Of a DNA stretch of 9,536 nucleotides, positions 1 to 5,773 are shown piece after piece. Below the pieces are notes generated by a model, which was not told where the DNA came from, ran no database searches, and was given only the letters and a program-made list of their open reading frames with translations. Both the position numbers and the translations under genes were made by a program. The stretch is from a bacterium (GTDB taxonomy: Bacteria; BMS3Abin14): positions 1-9,536 of the forward strand of contig JALHUC010000264.1 of NCBI GenBank assembly GCA_022865845.1, read 5' to 3'. Each line of letters opens with the position of its first letter. Within the stretch, counting starts at the first letter, position 1.

Positions 1-12
1 AAGTCCATCAAA

Positions 13-130
13 GCGCCCCGTATGGGCGCCCAAATCAATGACTGCGGGTGTAAGTCATTGATTTGTAAGGAAAGTGAAAATGACACTTTTCACTTTCCGA
101 GGAGCAAAAAGCCAATAATGGACTTTTTGC
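13..130. repeat. Cluster of four adjacent inverted repeats
   Basis: Four different hairpin-forming inverted repeats stand almost end to end. Arms are GCGCCC 13-18 with 24-29; CAAATCAATGACT 31-43 with 53-65 (13 bp, perfect); GGAAAGTGAAAA 69-80 with 87-98 (12 bp, perfect); and GCAAAAAG 104-111 with 123-130, extended by CCA/TGG around an ATAA loop with one bulged A at 122. Loops are 4-9 nt. None is followed by a clear T-tract, so a stack of ordinary terminators is not the obvious reading. It could be a mobile or REP-like structured element, a structured RNA, or the 3' region of a gene left of the window. No ORF fits here. Confidence 0.75.
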
Positions 131-191
131 GACCCTGTCAAATTTAGAAGGTACCCCTCGACTGGTTAATTAGCTCTGATAATTTTTGCCA

Positions 192-219
192 GACCCTGGA
201 CTCTAGACTCTAGACACTC
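192..219. repeat. Degenerate heptamer repeat over the comM stop codon
   Basis: Four consecutive 7-mers of the form GACNCTN are visible: GACCCTG, GACTCTA, GACTCTA and GACACTC. The comM stop codon (210-212 on the minus strand) lies inside the third unit, so the last two residues of ComM are encoded by repeat sequence. Similar short degenerate arrays occur elsewhere in the window. Confidence 0.6.
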
Positions 220-1736
220 AATATCGGACCGTCGAGGACGGGACGATATTGTAGAGCTTCTGCCAGGTGCTCTGGTGTTGGATCATCCATTTCGGCAAGG
301 TCCGCTATAGTTCGCGCTACACGCAGGACCCGGTGGTAGCCGCGGGCTGTAAGACCCAGATTTTTCACCGCTCTTTCCATGATTACCCTGTGCTTTTCGC
401 CGATGGGACACACTTTTCTTAGGTGATCCGGGCCCAGGTTTGTGTTCAGGAGCGGAAAGCCGGCCCTGGATCGTGCCGCCTGTATCCTCCTTCCAGCCAG
501 GACCCTTTCCCGAACTTTATCTGTTGGTTCTCCTGAGCCGTTACCCGATATCATCTCCAGTCCGAGGGCTCTCACCTGGACCACGAGATCGATCCTGTCC
601 ATGAGGGGCCCTGATATGCGCCGGCGATAGCGGGACACGGCCGACGGGGGACAGGAGCATGGTCTCGTCTCGTGCCCAAGGTATCCGCAGGGGCATGGAT
701 TGGTGGTCCCTATCAGCATGAACCGGGCAGGGAAGGTTACGGATCGGGCTGCCCGGGCCACGATGATCTTTCCGTCCTCCAGGGGCTGGCGAAGGGTTTC
801 CAGGGTGGAACGCTTGAACTCCGACATTTCGTCCAGGAAAAGAATGCCCCTATGGGCAAGGGTCACCTCACCGGGTCTCGGGTTGGAGCCCCCACCTGCC
901 AGCCCCACGTTGGAAATCGTGTGGTGGGGAGCGCGGAAGGATGGTGTGGTTATAACCCCGTCCCCTGGCGAAAGGTGTCCGGCGATACTATGGATAGCTG
1001 TCACCTCAATGGATTCTTCAGCGGTCAATTCTGGAAGCAGGCCCGGCATTCTTTTTGCCAGCATGGTTTTTCCTGAGCCGGGGGGGCCGGACAGCAGGAT
1101 GTTGTGACCGCCGGCAGCGGCTATGGTGAGGGCTCTTTTGGCCATTTCCTGCCCCGCCACCTCGCGGAGATCCAGGACCGTGTCCGGATTCCGGACAAAG
1201 GGGGGGATCACAGCTTCCAGTTCCCGTCGGCCTCTAAGGTACTCCGTTATCTCGCACAGATGACTGACTGGCAAGGGATTGCAGCCTGGTACAAGGGAAG
1301 CTTCCGAGGCCATCTCCCTGGGCAGGATCATACCGGTGATCCCGGTTTTCCTTGCCAGCAGAGCCGCCGGGAAGGCGGCTTCTCGCCCCACAATATCACC
1401 GGTGAGAGACAGCTCCCCCATGACCATGTAACCGTCGAGGGCGTTAGAGGGGAAGGCCCTGAGAGCCGCCAGGATCCCCAGTGCGATAGGCAGGTCGAAC
1501 CGGCTGCCTTCCTTCTTCAGATCGGCAGGGGCCAGGTTCACCGTGACCCTCGAGGGGGGGAGTTCGTAGCCGGAGTTTCTCAATGCGGCCAGGACCCGTT
1601 CACGGCTTTCTCTGATGGCTGTATCCCCCATCCCGACGATGGTTAGGCCCGGTAACCCTCCCGTTAAGTCCAGCTCAACGTGGACGGGGATAGCCTCCAG
1701 CCCCTTGATGGTGCACGAAAGAATCCTGGATACCAT
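210..1736 (-). CDS. comM: YifB/ComM-family Mg-chelatase-like AAA+ ATPase
   Basis: The 508-aa product matches the normal length and architecture of ComM/YifB. An N-terminal Lon-protease-like domain (about residues 1-165, MVSRILSCTIKGLEAIPVHV start) is followed by a Mg-chelatase-type AAA+ core with Walker A GPPGSGKT (217-224), Walker B ILFLDE (298-303), the NPCPCG motif and a Cys cluster (C348, C350, C360, C362), LMDRIDL, and the C-terminal chelatase helical domain (about 410-500). In naturally transformable bacteria ComM is a hexameric helicase that promotes branch migration during integration of transformed DNA; elsewhere its role is less clear. The ATG at 1736 has an AGGAGG ribosome site 8 nt upstream on the minus strand. 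It is divergent from the cytochrome cluster and probably unrelated to it. The gene appears intact. Confidence 0.95.
   Translation of the reverse strand: MVSRILSCTIKGLEAIPVHVELDLTGGLPGLTIVGMGDTAIRESRERVLAALRNSGYELPPSRVTVNLAPADLKKEGSRFDLPIALGILAALRAFPSNALDGYMVMGELSLTGDIVGREAAFPAALLARKTGITGMILPREMASEASLVPGCNPLPVSHLCEITEYLRGRRELEAVIPPFVRNPDTVLDLREVAGQEMAKRALTIAAAGGHNILLSGPPGSGKTMLAKRMPGLLPELTAEESIEVTAIHSIAGHLSPGDGVITTPSFRAPHHTISNVGLAGGGSNPRPGEVTLAHRGILFLDEMSEFKRSTLETLRQPLEDGKIIVARAARSVTFPARFMLIGTTNPCPCGYLGHETRPCSCPPSAVSRYRRRISGPLMDRIDLVVQVRALGLEMISGNGSGEPTDKVRERVLAGRRIQAARSRAGFPLLNTNLGPDHLRKVCPIGEKHRVIMERAVKNLGLTARGYHRVLRVARTIADLAEMDDPTPEHLAEALQYRPVLDGPILSV
219..251 (-). repeat. Inverted repeat just before the comM stop codon
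   Basis: Arms CAATATCG (219-226) and CGATATTG (244-251) enclose a second stem, CCGTC (229-233) with GACGG (237-241), with a 3-nt loop. The two stems are separated by symmetric GA/GA positions. In the comM mRNA this hairpin forms in the last codons, directly upstream of the stop at 210-212. It may protect the 3' end or aid termination. No U-run follows on the minus strand. Confidence 0.65.
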
Positions 1737-1738
1737 GG

Positions 1739-1814
1739 TGAAATCCTCCTTTTAGGCCATGAAAATTTGTTTCCCAGGAGAACATTGCAATCAAAAGGCC
1801 AAAGGAGGATTTCA
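1739..1814 (-). promoter_or_regulatory. Inverted repeat sequestering the comM Shine-Dalgarno
   Basis: The segment holding the comM ribosome site (1739-1758) is mirrored at 1797-1814. The arms are complementary over 18 bp, TGAAATCCTCCTTT plus GGCC, with a 2-nt TA bulge in the first arm, and are separated by 38 nt. A comM transcript starting beyond 1814 would contain both arms and could fold the AGGAGG into the stem. This is either a translational switch or the trace of an inverted duplication of the gene start. The repeat is plain in the sequence; the regulatory role is inferred. Confidence 0.55.
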
Positions 1815-1816
1815 AG

Positions 1817-1965
1817 TACCTGGTACCTGGTCCTGGTTCCTGGAAAGGTCTTGGACCTGGACCTGGACCTAGTGCCTAGAAAAGATCTTTTTTGGACTAA
1901 TACATAGGACCAGGACTAAGCTCTTTTTCCAGGACTGCGACTAGGTCTAGGACTAAGTCTAGATA
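1817..1965. repeat. Strand-switching degenerate 6-7-mer array
   Basis: The left half (1817-1879) repeats CCTGG/CCTAG units every 6-7 nt (TACCTGG, TCCTGG, ACCTGG, TGCCTAG). The right half (about 1895-1965) carries the opposite-strand form (GGACCA, GGACTAA, GACTAGG). The switch occurs at the perfect palindrome AAAAGATCTTTT (1880-1891). The whole block could fold as a long imperfect hairpin between comM and the sigma-54 promoter. No coding potential is seen. Confidence 0.65.
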
Positions 1966-2370
1966 TTAGTCGCTGTACTTTTTTTATATCCAACCTGCTT
2001 AGTGGTTTTAACAATTTTTTCTTTCTGTGTTTTATGTGAAAAATTCTTATAACAGTCTGTAAACATTGATAAAAATTAACAAAATGGTCTACTTCCGATT
2101 TCTTAAACCTGAAACCTTATGCCTGAAAATCTGCCTTTTCCCTTGGTCCTAAAACTGTATATTTATTAAGAGCACCCCCCACATTTCAATAAAAATACTT
2201 GTTTTACAGTGACTTACCTTATTTAAGGCAATGCTTCCCCTGATTTTATGGGCTACATCCCATATTTTCCTCATACCATTCTACAAGTAAAATAGTAGGC
2301 AATAGCTTTTCGCCACATATAAAAACTCTTTAATTACAAAGACTTAATGTTTGTTCAACCATAGCTTCCT
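1966..2370. other. AT-rich intergenic region upstream of the sigma-54 promoter
   Basis: About 400 bp without a credible gene and clearly more AT-rich than its surroundings. Recognisable items are a short heptamer run (CCTGAAA, CCTTATG, CCTGAAA at 2108-2128), a CCTTA-TT-TAAGG palindrome at 2218-2229, and the TATGGG-N6-CCCATA inverted repeat at 2247-2264. The comM promoter must lie between here and 1815 on the minus strand, but I could not identify a convincing -35/-10 pair. Confidence 0.5.
2247..2264. promoter_or_regulatory. Candidate activator-binding inverted repeat
   Basis: TATGGG and CCCATA are separated by 6 nt, a perfect dyad centred about 120 bp upstream of the sigma-54 -24 element. 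Bacterial enhancer-binding proteins typically bind dyads 80-200 bp upstream of such promoters. The assignment rests on position and symmetry only. Short dyads also arise by chance in AT-rich DNA. Confidence 0.3.
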
Positions 2371-2372
2371 TT

Positions 2373-2388
2373 TGGCACGCCTGATGCT
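2373..2388 (+). promoter_or_regulatory. Sigma-54 (RpoN) -24/-12 promoter
   Basis: TGGCACG-CCTG-ATGCT matches the consensus TGGCACG-N4-TTGCW at every defined position except the first T of the -12 box. Spacing between the invariant GG and GC is exact. Counting from the -12 C (2387), transcription should begin near 2399, giving a leader of about 60 nt before the ATG at 2460. That leader includes a small TTCCC/GGGAA hairpin at 2413-2427. The promoter faces the mini-protein/cytochrome cluster, implying activation by an enhancer-binding protein. Confidence 0.85.
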
Positions 2389-2459
2389 TTACCAAGGGTG
2401 TAAAGCGAAGTGTTCCCATGAGGGGAATAGAGGAAACTTGGTAAGAGGAGGTTACTGTC

Positions 2460-2729
2460 ATGAAAGCATATTTAGGCAGGCTGATGATCCTGAAGAGGAG
2501 GGTAACTTCTGCGCTTATCCCTCTTCTGTTCACCGCGACGCTGGCGTCGGCAGACACAGCTGGCGCTAATGGTGCTGGCGGACTTAGCCCGCTTACCATG
2601 ATCTTCCTCGGGCTGCTGGCCGCGATAATTCTGCTCCAGTTGATTCCGGCGTTGGTCCTGTTCGGTTCATTGGTTATGGCGGTGTTCAAGCGCTCTGGCA
2701 AAAAGGCTGAGGCTGCAAGCAGCGATTAG
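2460..2729 (+). CDS. Mini membrane protein 1 of the QLIPA trio
   Basis: An 89-aa protein of unknown function. It shows a basic start and hydrophobic signal region (about 10-31, possible cleavage after the Ala of TLASA), a short Ala/Gly-rich linker, one long hydrophobic helix (about 44-74) and a basic tail (KRSGKK) ending in acidic residues. The helix carries FLGLLAAIILLQLIPA (49-64), which aligns without gaps with the proteins starting at 3250 and 3704. Predicted topology is a periplasmic N-terminus after cleavage, one TM segment and a cytoplasmic tail. The start is set by AAGAGGAGG 8 nt upstream of the ATG. It is the first gene after the sigma-54 promoter. Family not recognised; possibly a small subunit or assembly factor for the downstream cytochromes. 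Confidence 0.8.
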   Translation: MKAYLGRLMILKRRVTSALIPLLFTATLASADTAGANGAGGLSPLTMIFLGLLAAIILLQLIPALVLFGSLVMAVFKRSGKKAEAASSD

Positions 2730-2737
2730 GCCTTAAC

Positions 2738-2767
2738 GGTCGTGAGCCTCAAGGGAGGCTTACGACC
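2738..2767 (+). terminator. Intercistronic hairpin, possible attenuator or processing site
   Basis: GGTCGTGAGCCTC (2738-2750) pairs with GAGGCTTACGACC (2755-2767): 13 bp with one G-U pair and an AAGG loop. There is no U-tract, so full termination is unlikely. It lies between mini protein 1 and the receiver-like gene, where such stems often protect the upstream message and cause unequal expression along an operon. Confidence 0.5.
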
Positions 2768-2805
2768 TCAGGCGGAAGTTGAGGGTTGAAGGGGAGGATA
2801 AGGCC

Positions 2806-3210
2806 ATGCCATTGCTTCTCATTGCTGACGAGGATGTCCAGGCCCGTGACAATATGATCCAGCTGTTCGGTGAGACGGACTACCAGGTTGTGGCAGCCAA
2901 TTCTGTGGATGTTGTCATGAGGGATGTCATTAAAAAGGAAGCTCAGGTCGTCCTGCTTGGCAACGCCTTCGACAACATGCCGGCGGGTGACCTTATCCCG
3001 CTCCTCAAGCAGTGCAATCAGAAACTCACTATTATTTTTGTTTCCAACGAGGAGTCACTGCCTCTTCTGAGAAAGCTCAGGGGCGAGGGTGTTTTCTACC
3101 ATGCTCTCAAACCTGCTACCCGGGAGGACAGGGAAGAGCTGCTCCAGGCTGTCAAGTGTGCCTTCGAGAACGTTACCGGGCAATCAACAACATCCGGTAC
3201 CACCAAGTAG
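2806..3210 (+). CDS. Receiver-like protein without the phosphoacceptor Asp
   Basis: A 134-aa single-domain protein with response-regulator receiver layout: LLLIADED (3-10) provides the first strand and acidic pocket, VVLLGNAFDN (48-57) the beta-3 region, IIFVS (76-80) the Ser/Thr position and HALKPA (99-104) the conserved Lys-Pro. Where the phosphorylated Asp should follow the LL of beta-3 there is Gly52, so normal phosphorylation is not expected. D56 is close but displaced. No output domain follows; the tail (QSTTSGTTK) looks disordered. I chose the ATG at 2806 (GGGGAGG 8 nt upstream) over an in-frame TTG at 2779. Lying between two mini membrane proteins, it may act as a cytoplasmic binding partner rather than a switch. 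Fold assignment is by motif reading. Confidence 0.75.
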   Translation: MPLLLIADEDVQARDNMIQLFGETDYQVVAANSVDVVMRDVIKKEAQVVLLGNAFDNMPAGDLIPLLKQCNQKLTIIFVSNEESLPLLRKLRGEGVFYHALKPATREDREELLQAVKCAFENVTGQSTTSGTTK

Positions 3211-3249
3211 GCTTTTGCCCAGATAGTGGGGAGATTGAAGGAGGTTGCC

Positions 3250-3510
3250 ATGAAAACGATAAGAGCATTACTTACGACCGCAGCGATCATCCTGCTTGCG
3301 GTCCACCAGGCCTGGGCGGTGGACACGACCCAGACCCACCAGAGCGGGATACTGGTCCTGCTGTTCCTGGGGATCTGTGCTCTTATCATCGTCTCCCAGC
3401 TGGTTCCGGCGCTGATCCTGCTGCTGGGTAACGTTTCGGCCTTCGCGAAAAAGCTCAAGGGCAAGGAAAGAGCCGCTGTGACCAACACGGGACAGGAGAT
3501 CGTCGATTGA
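3250..3510 (+). CDS. Mini membrane protein 2 of the QLIPA trio
   Basis: An 86-aa paralogue of its neighbours. It has a signal peptide (MKTIRALL..., likely cleavage after AWA at 23), a short polar stretch (VDTTQTHQS), one hydrophobic helix (about 33-65) containing FLGICALIIVSQLVPA (39-54), then a basic KKLKGKE segment and a polar C-terminus. The Gln and Pro in the middle of the helix are shared by all three proteins. The ATG at 3250 is preferred to the GTG at 3226 because GAAGGAGG precedes it by 5 nt and the signal peptide then begins normally. The gap from the receiver-like gene is 39 nt, consistent with co-transcription. No function can be assigned from sequence. Confidence 0.8.
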   Translation: MKTIRALLTTAAIILLAVHQAWAVDTTQTHQSGILVLLFLGICALIIVSQLVPALILLLGNVSAFAKKLKGKERAAVTNTGQEIVD

Positions 3511-3529
3511 TATCAAGGGGCCCCGGCCC

Positions 3530-3584
3530 GGGACACATCCTCTGTCCCACCCATGAAATAGACATCAAGGGCGCTATGGGCGCC
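3530..3584 (+). repeat. Two small hairpins between mini proteins 2 and 3
   Basis: GGGACA (3530-3535) pairs with TGTCCC (3543-3548), and GGCGC (3570-3574) pairs with GCGCC (3580-3584). The second resembles the first hairpin at 13-29; both contain TATGGGCGCC. Neither has a U-tract. They may affect message stability between the cistrons. Confidence 0.4.
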
Positions 3585-3601
3585 GAAAGGGAGATGAATC
3601 A

Positions 3602-3703
3602 ATGCTGGATCTGTTAAGGCAGTTCTTCGGCTCGACGGGCGACACGGTCAAGGTCAATATGCTGAAGGAGGCCAAATCTCTATACTCTGAAGGAGGCCAA
3701 ATC
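3602..3703 (+). other. In-frame 34-codon leader ahead of mini protein 3
   Basis: An ATG at 3602 with its own AAAGGGAG site 8 nt upstream opens a frame that runs without a stop into mini protein 3 at 3704, adding a polar N-terminus (MLDLLRQFFGSTGDTVKVN...). If translated from here, the signal peptide would become an internal segment. It may be an alternative long isoform, a translated leader coupled to the downstream start, or the remnant of another gene. Paralogue comparison favours 3704 as the main start. Confidence 0.4.
3662..3703 (+). repeat. Direct duplication of a Shine-Dalgarno segment
   Basis: CTGAAGGAGGCCAAATC occurs at 3662-3678 and again at 3687-3703, with a 25-nt period. The second copy supplies the ribosome site for the ATG at 3704 (AAGGAGG, 7 nt away). 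The first copy leads to TCT instead of ATG at the matching position. A tandem duplication that moved or doubled the start region explains it. Confidence 0.75.
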
Positions 3704-3955
3704 ATGAAAGTCATGCGAAACGTCTTCTGGACCGTCGGAATTGCCTTGGGGACTGCCGCCCCGGCCCTGGCCCAGACCGGGCGTGAGGACAAAAGCGGCG
3801 TGTTCGTTTGGGTTTTTCTCGGACTGTGCGCCCTGATCGTGGCCGCCCAGCTGATTCCTGCCATCCTGATAATGGTGGGTACTGCCCGAGCGGTGGCCCG
3901 GGGGATCAAGGAAGCGGAACAGATGCCCGCAGAAATCAAGGTCGAGACCAAGTGA
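3704..3955 (+). CDS. Mini membrane protein 3 of the QLIPA trio
   Basis: An 83-aa protein from the ATG at 3704 (117 aa from 3602). It has a signal peptide with a clear ALA-Q cleavage site near residue 23, a short charged stretch (TGREDKSG), one hydrophobic helix (about 32-60) with FLGLCALIVAAQLIPA (38-53), and a charged amphipathic tail (ARAVARGIKEAE...). The 16-residue core aligns without gaps with the two upstream mini proteins, so the three probably arose by duplication. It lies 72 nt before the cytochrome c gene. Possible roles include a small subunit, a lipid/quinone-proximal helix or a scaffold. The family is not recognised and no catalytic or cofactor residue is evident. Confidence 0.8.
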   Translation: MKVMRNVFWTVGIALGTAAPALAQTGREDKSGVFVWVFLGLCALIVAAQLIPAILIMVGTARAVARGIKEAEQMPAEIKVETK

Positions 3956-4027
3956 GACGGATCTGGGGTGCCGATCGGATGACGGCGTCCCGCATGGCGG
4001 TATCGCCGCCGGGGAGGGGAGTTGACC

Positions 4028-5113
4028 ATGAGCAACTCATCGAAGAGGTGGGTGCACCGTTTTATCTGGGTGACGGCGGTGGTATTCGTGCTTGCCGCAC
4101 CTTGGCCGGGGGGACGACTCCTGGCCCACGCCTGGGACACGGAGGATTGTCAGGGCTGTCACGCCGATCTCTCCATTCTTGAAGATGGAGGCGGCTATCT
4201 GTACGTGGATTCGGCCCGTTACGAGAGGACCGCTCACGCAGAGGTCGGATGTCCTTCCTGCCACGAGTCGGTGAATGAGGATCACCCGGACGACGGGGTG
4301 CGACCGTCGCGGGCCAAATGCGGCGAGTGCCATGATGAGGTCGAGGCCGAGTACACGGAGAGCATCCACGCGGACAACGCGACCTGCACCGACTGCCACA
4401 ACCCCCACGAGGTCAAGCCGGTCGGACAGGTCTCGGGAGCGCAAATGAACCGCCCCTGCATGGAGTGCCACGAAGAGGACGACGTGGTGGCCAGCCATGA
4501 GGCCTGGCTGTCCCAGACCACCCGACACATCCGGGCCCTGCCGTGCATCACTTGCCACACCGGTTCGAAGGTCTATGTGGTCACCTTCTACGTCGGGACC
4601 TTCGAGGAACGAGCAGGCCGGAGCCCAAGGGTGGCCCTGGCGACCCACGAGGAGTTGATGGCCAAGGCCGAGCGGTCTGAGGGTGTGACCTCGGTAATCG
4701 ACCGGGACGCTGACGGGCGGGTGTCCGTGGAAGAGCTGCGGCTCTTCTACCGCGAAGGACGGGCCGAGGGGTTGCAGCTGTGGGGCATGATGACGCCGGA
4801 AGTGGCGACCCATAACTATGCCACGATGGACAACCGCTGGGACTGCAGCTTCTGCCACGCATCGGGTCCGGGGGTGGTTCAGAAGAGTTTTGTGGCCCTT
4901 CCGGGACCGACCGGAGACTACACCCGGATTCCGGTGGAACCCGGCGCGGTCCTCGATGCCCTATACGGCACCCCCGACTTCTACATGATTGGCGCCACCC
5001 GGTCGAAGACCATGAGCCTGATTGGGCTCCTGATCGTGGCCGCCGGTCTGATGGTCCCCCTGGTCCACGGAACCCTGCGGCTTTTGACCATCCGCAAGAG
5101 AAGGGAGCACTGA
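4028..5113 (+). CDS. Membrane-anchored heptahaem cytochrome c, CbcA-like
   Basis: A 361-aa protein with seven CxxCH c-haem motifs (Cys starts at about 41, 75, 98, 120, 144, 173 and 273), an N-terminal hydrophobic signal (about 8-34, LLAHA) and a C-terminal TM helix (about 328-351) followed by a basic RKRREH tail. Most of it should therefore lie in the periplasm, anchored to the inner membrane. Between haems 6 and 7 is a canonical EF-hand loop, DRDADGRVSVEE (225-236), suggesting bound calcium. The start at 4028 follows GGGGAGG. The b-type cytochrome gene begins 3 nt after its stop. The pair resembles the CbcA/CbcB quinol-oxidising bc module of Geobacter: this subunit would accept electrons from the b subunit and pass them to periplasmic carriers. 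Orthology is inferred from architecture, not searched. Confidence 0.88.
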   Translation: MSNSSKRWVHRFIWVTAVVFVLAAPWPGGRLLAHAWDTEDCQGCHADLSILEDGGGYLYVDSARYERTAHAEVGCPSCHESVNEDHPDDGVRPSRAKCGECHDEVEAEYTESIHADNATCTDCHNPHEVKPVGQVSGAQMNRPCMECHEEDDVVASHEAWLSQTTRHIRALPCITCHTGSKVYVVTFYVGTFEERAGRSPRVALATHEELMAKAERSEGVTSVIDRDADGRVSVEELRLFYREGRAEGLQLWGMMTPEVATHNYATMDNRWDCSFCHASGPGVVQKSFVALPGPTGDYTRIPVEPGAVLDALYGTPDFYMIGATRSKTMSLIGLLIVAAGLMVPLVHGTLRLLTIRKRREH

Positions 5114-5116
5114 GTC

Positions 5117-5761
5117 ATGAACGAGAAGATCTACTTGACGCCGACCCCGGTCCGCATCTGGCACTGGCTCAACGCCTTCGGCATCATCACCCTGGTCCTG
5201 ACCGGTGCGGAGATCCGCTTTCCCGAGTACGCACAGGTACTGGGCAACTACAAGGCCGCCGTGCGGTTGCACGACACCGCCGGGATCGTGGTGACGCTCT
5301 CCTTTGGACTGTGGTTCATCTACTACGCCTTCGTGGCCCGCAATCTCCTACGTCTCTACATCCCCTCGCGGGAGGACATCCAGCGGGGTATGATTCGTCA
5401 GGCCGTCTTCTACGGTTATCAGTATTTCCGTGGCGGGCCGAATCCCCACCACCAGACCCCGGAGAACAAGTTCAATGCGCTTCAGAAAACGGCTTACGCT
5501 GCGATCATGTTTGTATGCATCCCGCTGGTGATCGTGACCGGGGTGCTCATGATGAATGTCTCTTCCCTCCGGGAGATGGTGATGGCAGTGGGCGGGCTGA
5601 GGCTCCTGATCGGAGCCCACTGGTTGGTGGCTTGCGTGTTCTGTGCGTTCCTGTTCACCCACATCTACCTGGCCACCCTGGGACACACGCCCTTCGCCCA
5701 CTTCAAGCCCATGTGGACGGGGTGGGAAGAGGCTGAGGATCCGTCCGACAGGAACACCTGA
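5117..5761 (+). CDS. Cytochrome b561/FdnI/HydC-like membrane subunit, CbcB-like
   Basis: A 214-aa integral membrane protein typical in size and pattern of the dihaem b-type subunits of formate dehydrogenase or Ni/Fe hydrogenase. The first helix begins with RIWHWLNAFG (His16) and the second with RLHDTAG (His52). A loop with KFNALQKTAY resembles the FdnI family. The last two helices carry AHWL (His168) and FLFTHIYLATLGH (His182, His190). His16, His52, His168 and His182 are the likely haem b ligands. It should oxidise menaquinol and pass electrons to the heptahaem cytochrome encoded 3 nt upstream, with which it is surely co-translated. The start has AAGGGAG upstream, overlapping the end of the previous gene. 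No hydrogenase or formate dehydrogenase gene is adjacent, so the cytochrome c is the natural partner. Confidence 0.9.
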   Translation: MNEKIYLTPTPVRIWHWLNAFGIITLVLTGAEIRFPEYAQVLGNYKAAVRLHDTAGIVVTLSFGLWFIYYAFVARNLLRLYIPSREDIQRGMIRQAVFYGYQYFRGGPNPHHQTPENKFNALQKTAYAAIMFVCIPLVIVTGVLMMNVSSLREMVMAVGGLRLLIGAHWLVACVFCAFLFTHIYLATLGHTPFAHFKPMWTGWEEAEDPSDRNT

Positions 5762-5773
5762 CTTTTGGTCACC

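Noticed and set aside
1104..1646. A 180-codon plus-strand frame antisense to comM
   Set aside because: It lies wholly within the clear comM coding region, and its composition shows no domain or signal.
2391..2459. Riboswitch in the leader of mini protein 1 (c-di-GMP/cGAMP GEMM type considered)
   Set aside because: The conserved GEMM core and tetraloop-receptor parts are not visible, and the apparent closing stem ACCAAG/CTTGGT starts before the predicted sigma-54 transcription start.
4037..4858. A 273-codon open frame antisense to the heptahaem cytochrome
   Set aside because: The sense strand has seven CxxCH motifs, a signal peptide and a TM anchor. The antisense frame is a by-product of GC-rich codons, with no recognisable domain or credible ribosome site.
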